Below are positions 63,040 through 64,000 of a DNA stretch of 64,000 nt, in pieces. Every line of letters begins with the position of its first letter. The first letter of the stretch is position 1. The position numbers and the translations under genes are program-made. The notes under the pieces were generated by a model that was given only the letters and a program-made list of their open reading frames with translations, had not been told where the DNA came from and ran no database searches. The stretch comes from Bryobacterales bacterium (GTDB lineage: Bacteria; Acidobacteriota; Terriglobia; Bryobacterales; Bryobacteraceae): NCBI GenBank assembly GCA_016789905.1, contig JAEUQC010000172.1, positions 186,001 through 250,000 on the forward strand, given 5' to 3'.

Positions 63040-63960
63040 CTATCGCTTCAGCTTACGTTCCTCGGTCGCGTCCTTCAGAAAACCGGTAAACGCTTCAAGT
63101 GCCTTGGAGACATAGCGCCGTTCCAGGCGAATGTAGCCGATTTGCCGAACGGCTCTTGGTTCAAACGGCACCAGGCTGCATCCTTGGCTGAAGGGGCGGG
63201 ACATCTCTGGAACAATGCTGACACCGAAGCCGCCGCGGATGAGCTCAAAGATGGTTACGAACTGATCGGCTTCAAACTGCGCATCGAACTGGGCGCGGGC
63301 CCGGTTGCACACCGCGAGCGTCTCATCGCGCAGGCAGTGCCCATCCTTCAGGATGAGCAGTCGCTCCTTGGAGATTTTGCGAAGCGGCACCGGTCCGGTG
63401 GAGGCCAGCGGATGGCCCTGTGGAACGGCCAACAAAAGGGGGTCGCGGAAGAGCTGTTTCATGACGAGGCCCGCGCCTTCCACAGGTAAACTGACGAGTG
63501 CGACATCGATGGCGCCGGAGAGGACGTGTTCGACCAATTCCGAAGTCGTGCCTTCCCGCACATGGAGTGTCACGCGCGGGTAGCGTTCGGCGAACGCCTT
63601 CAGGATCGGCGTCATGAAGTAGGGAAGTATGGTCGGAATCGCCGCGACACGCAACGGACCGGCAACGCCTTCAAGCGCGCCTTCAAAATAGCTGGGCAGC
63701 GCCGCCGCGTCTTCCAGCAGAGCCTGGGCTTTGCCGAGAATGGCCCGTGCGGGAGGCGTCAACTCAATGCGCCTGCTGAGCCGTTCAAATAGCGAGGCGC
63801 CGAGGGACTGTTCGAGTTTCGCGATCTGTTCGGAGAGTGAAGGCTGCGCGATACCCAGTTCGTCGGCCGCCTTGGTGAAACTCCCGGTCCTTGCGACGGC
63901 GCAGAAGCACTCTAACTGACGCAGGTCGAGCCGGGGGCGGGGACGGGCTTTTGGTGTCAT
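63040..63960 (-). CDS. LysR-family regulator, OxyR-like (peroxide sensor type)
   Basis: The ATG at 63960 has GGAG six bases upstream and gives 306 residues; a TTG at 63966 is less likely. The N-terminal winged helix is DLRQLECFCAVARTGSFTKAADELGIAQPSLSEQI; the rest is the periplasmic-binding-like sensor domain. The segment ILKDGHCLRDETLAVC keeps the OxyR redox pair CX8C (C209 and C218), which in E. coli forms the disulfide switch on H2O2. The promoter points out of the window, where target genes may lie. Confidence 0.88.
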   Translation of the reverse strand: MTPKARPRPRLDLRQLECFCAVARTGSFTKAADELGIAQPSLSEQIAKLEQSLGASLFERLSRRIELTPPARAILGKAQALLEDAAALPSYFEGALEGVAGPLRVAAIPTILPYFMTPILKAFAERYPRVTLHVREGTTSELVEHVLSGAIDVALVSLPVEGAGLVMKQLFRDPLLLAVPQGHPLASTGPVPLRKISKERLLILKDGHCLRDETLAVCNRARAQFDAQFEADQFVTIFELIRGGFGVSIVPEMSRPFSQGCSLVPFEPRAVRQIGYIRLERRYVSKALEAFTGFLKDATEERKLKR

Positions 63961-64000
63961 AGGCAACTCCGATTCTAATGATAGTCGAAATCGTATTGTC

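Overview
The window is high-GC bacterial DNA (no introns, Shine-Dalgarno starts, short intergenic gaps). The gene set fits Acidobacteriota, probably the Solibacter/Bryobacter branch: an Oar-type TonB-dependent receptor, a DUF1592-family haem protein paired with a DUF1552 protein, DUF1080, DUF3108 and DUF4159 proteins, a PEP-CTERM protein, twin-arginine secreted oxidoreductases, and many Sec signal peptides ending in Ala-Gln. This placement is an inference from gene content. No rRNA, tRNA, CRISPR array, prophage or insertion sequence was recognised.

Region 1 (1-13.9 kb): the 3' end of a secreted glycosidase-like gene, then a DUF362 protein and the cdaA-cdaR-glmM cluster (cyclic-di-AMP synthesis and amino-sugar/peptidoglycan precursor synthesis). 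Next come a DUF1080 protein, a histone-deacetylase-fold enzyme, an oligogalacturonate-lyase-like propeller, a small membrane protein, an amidohydrolase, a multi-pass acyltransferase, a GT2 glycosyltransferase, signal peptidase I, a xylose-isomerase homologue and acetyl-CoA synthetase. Two strong hairpin terminators lie here.

Region 2 (14-36 kb): mostly secreted polymer-degradation and redox functions. It holds the Oar receptor, a WbuC-like cupin, an unrecognised secreted protein, a CE1-like esterase, an ankyrin-repeat protein, the DUF1592/DUF1552 pair, an M20 amidohydrolase, a second oligogalacturonate lyase with an intact-looking active site, and a glycoside-hydrolase-like protein. A tightly packed run of two sialidase-fold proteins, an epoxide-hydrolase-like enzyme, a GMC oxidoreductase and a gluconate-dehydrogenase subunit-3 homologue follows.

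Region 3 (36-37.2 kb): two tandem, decayed Uma2-family genes. All six in-frame stops are TAG.

Region 4 (37.2-64 kb): GT9-like transferase, MTA phosphorylase, acyl-CoA dehydrogenase, Gfo/Idh/MocA oxidoreductase, secreted proteins including a GDSL hydrolase and DUF3108, D-aminoacylase, a large S9 peptidase with a C-terminal DUF3108-like domain, a PLP dehydratase, an M14-like peptidase candidate, DUF4159, PEP-CTERM, glutamate dehydrogenase, mutS, anmK, an alpha/beta hydrolase, a sterol-desaturase-family protein, a variant polysaccharide deacetylase, a YVTN propeller, a lysozyme-like protein, a GNAT, an APC permease and an OxyR-like regulator.

Several genes meet in amino-sugar and cell-wall metabolism (cdaA/glmM, anmK, D-aminoacylase, lysozyme-like protein, polysaccharide deacetylase). 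Others suit a soil organism scavenging plant polysaccharides. At a larger scale, base composition changes strand: the + strand is G-rich to about 14-18 kb, strongly C-rich to about 63 kb whichever strand the genes are on, then G-rich again. I found no convincing new multi-gene system; the best leads are listed as findings.
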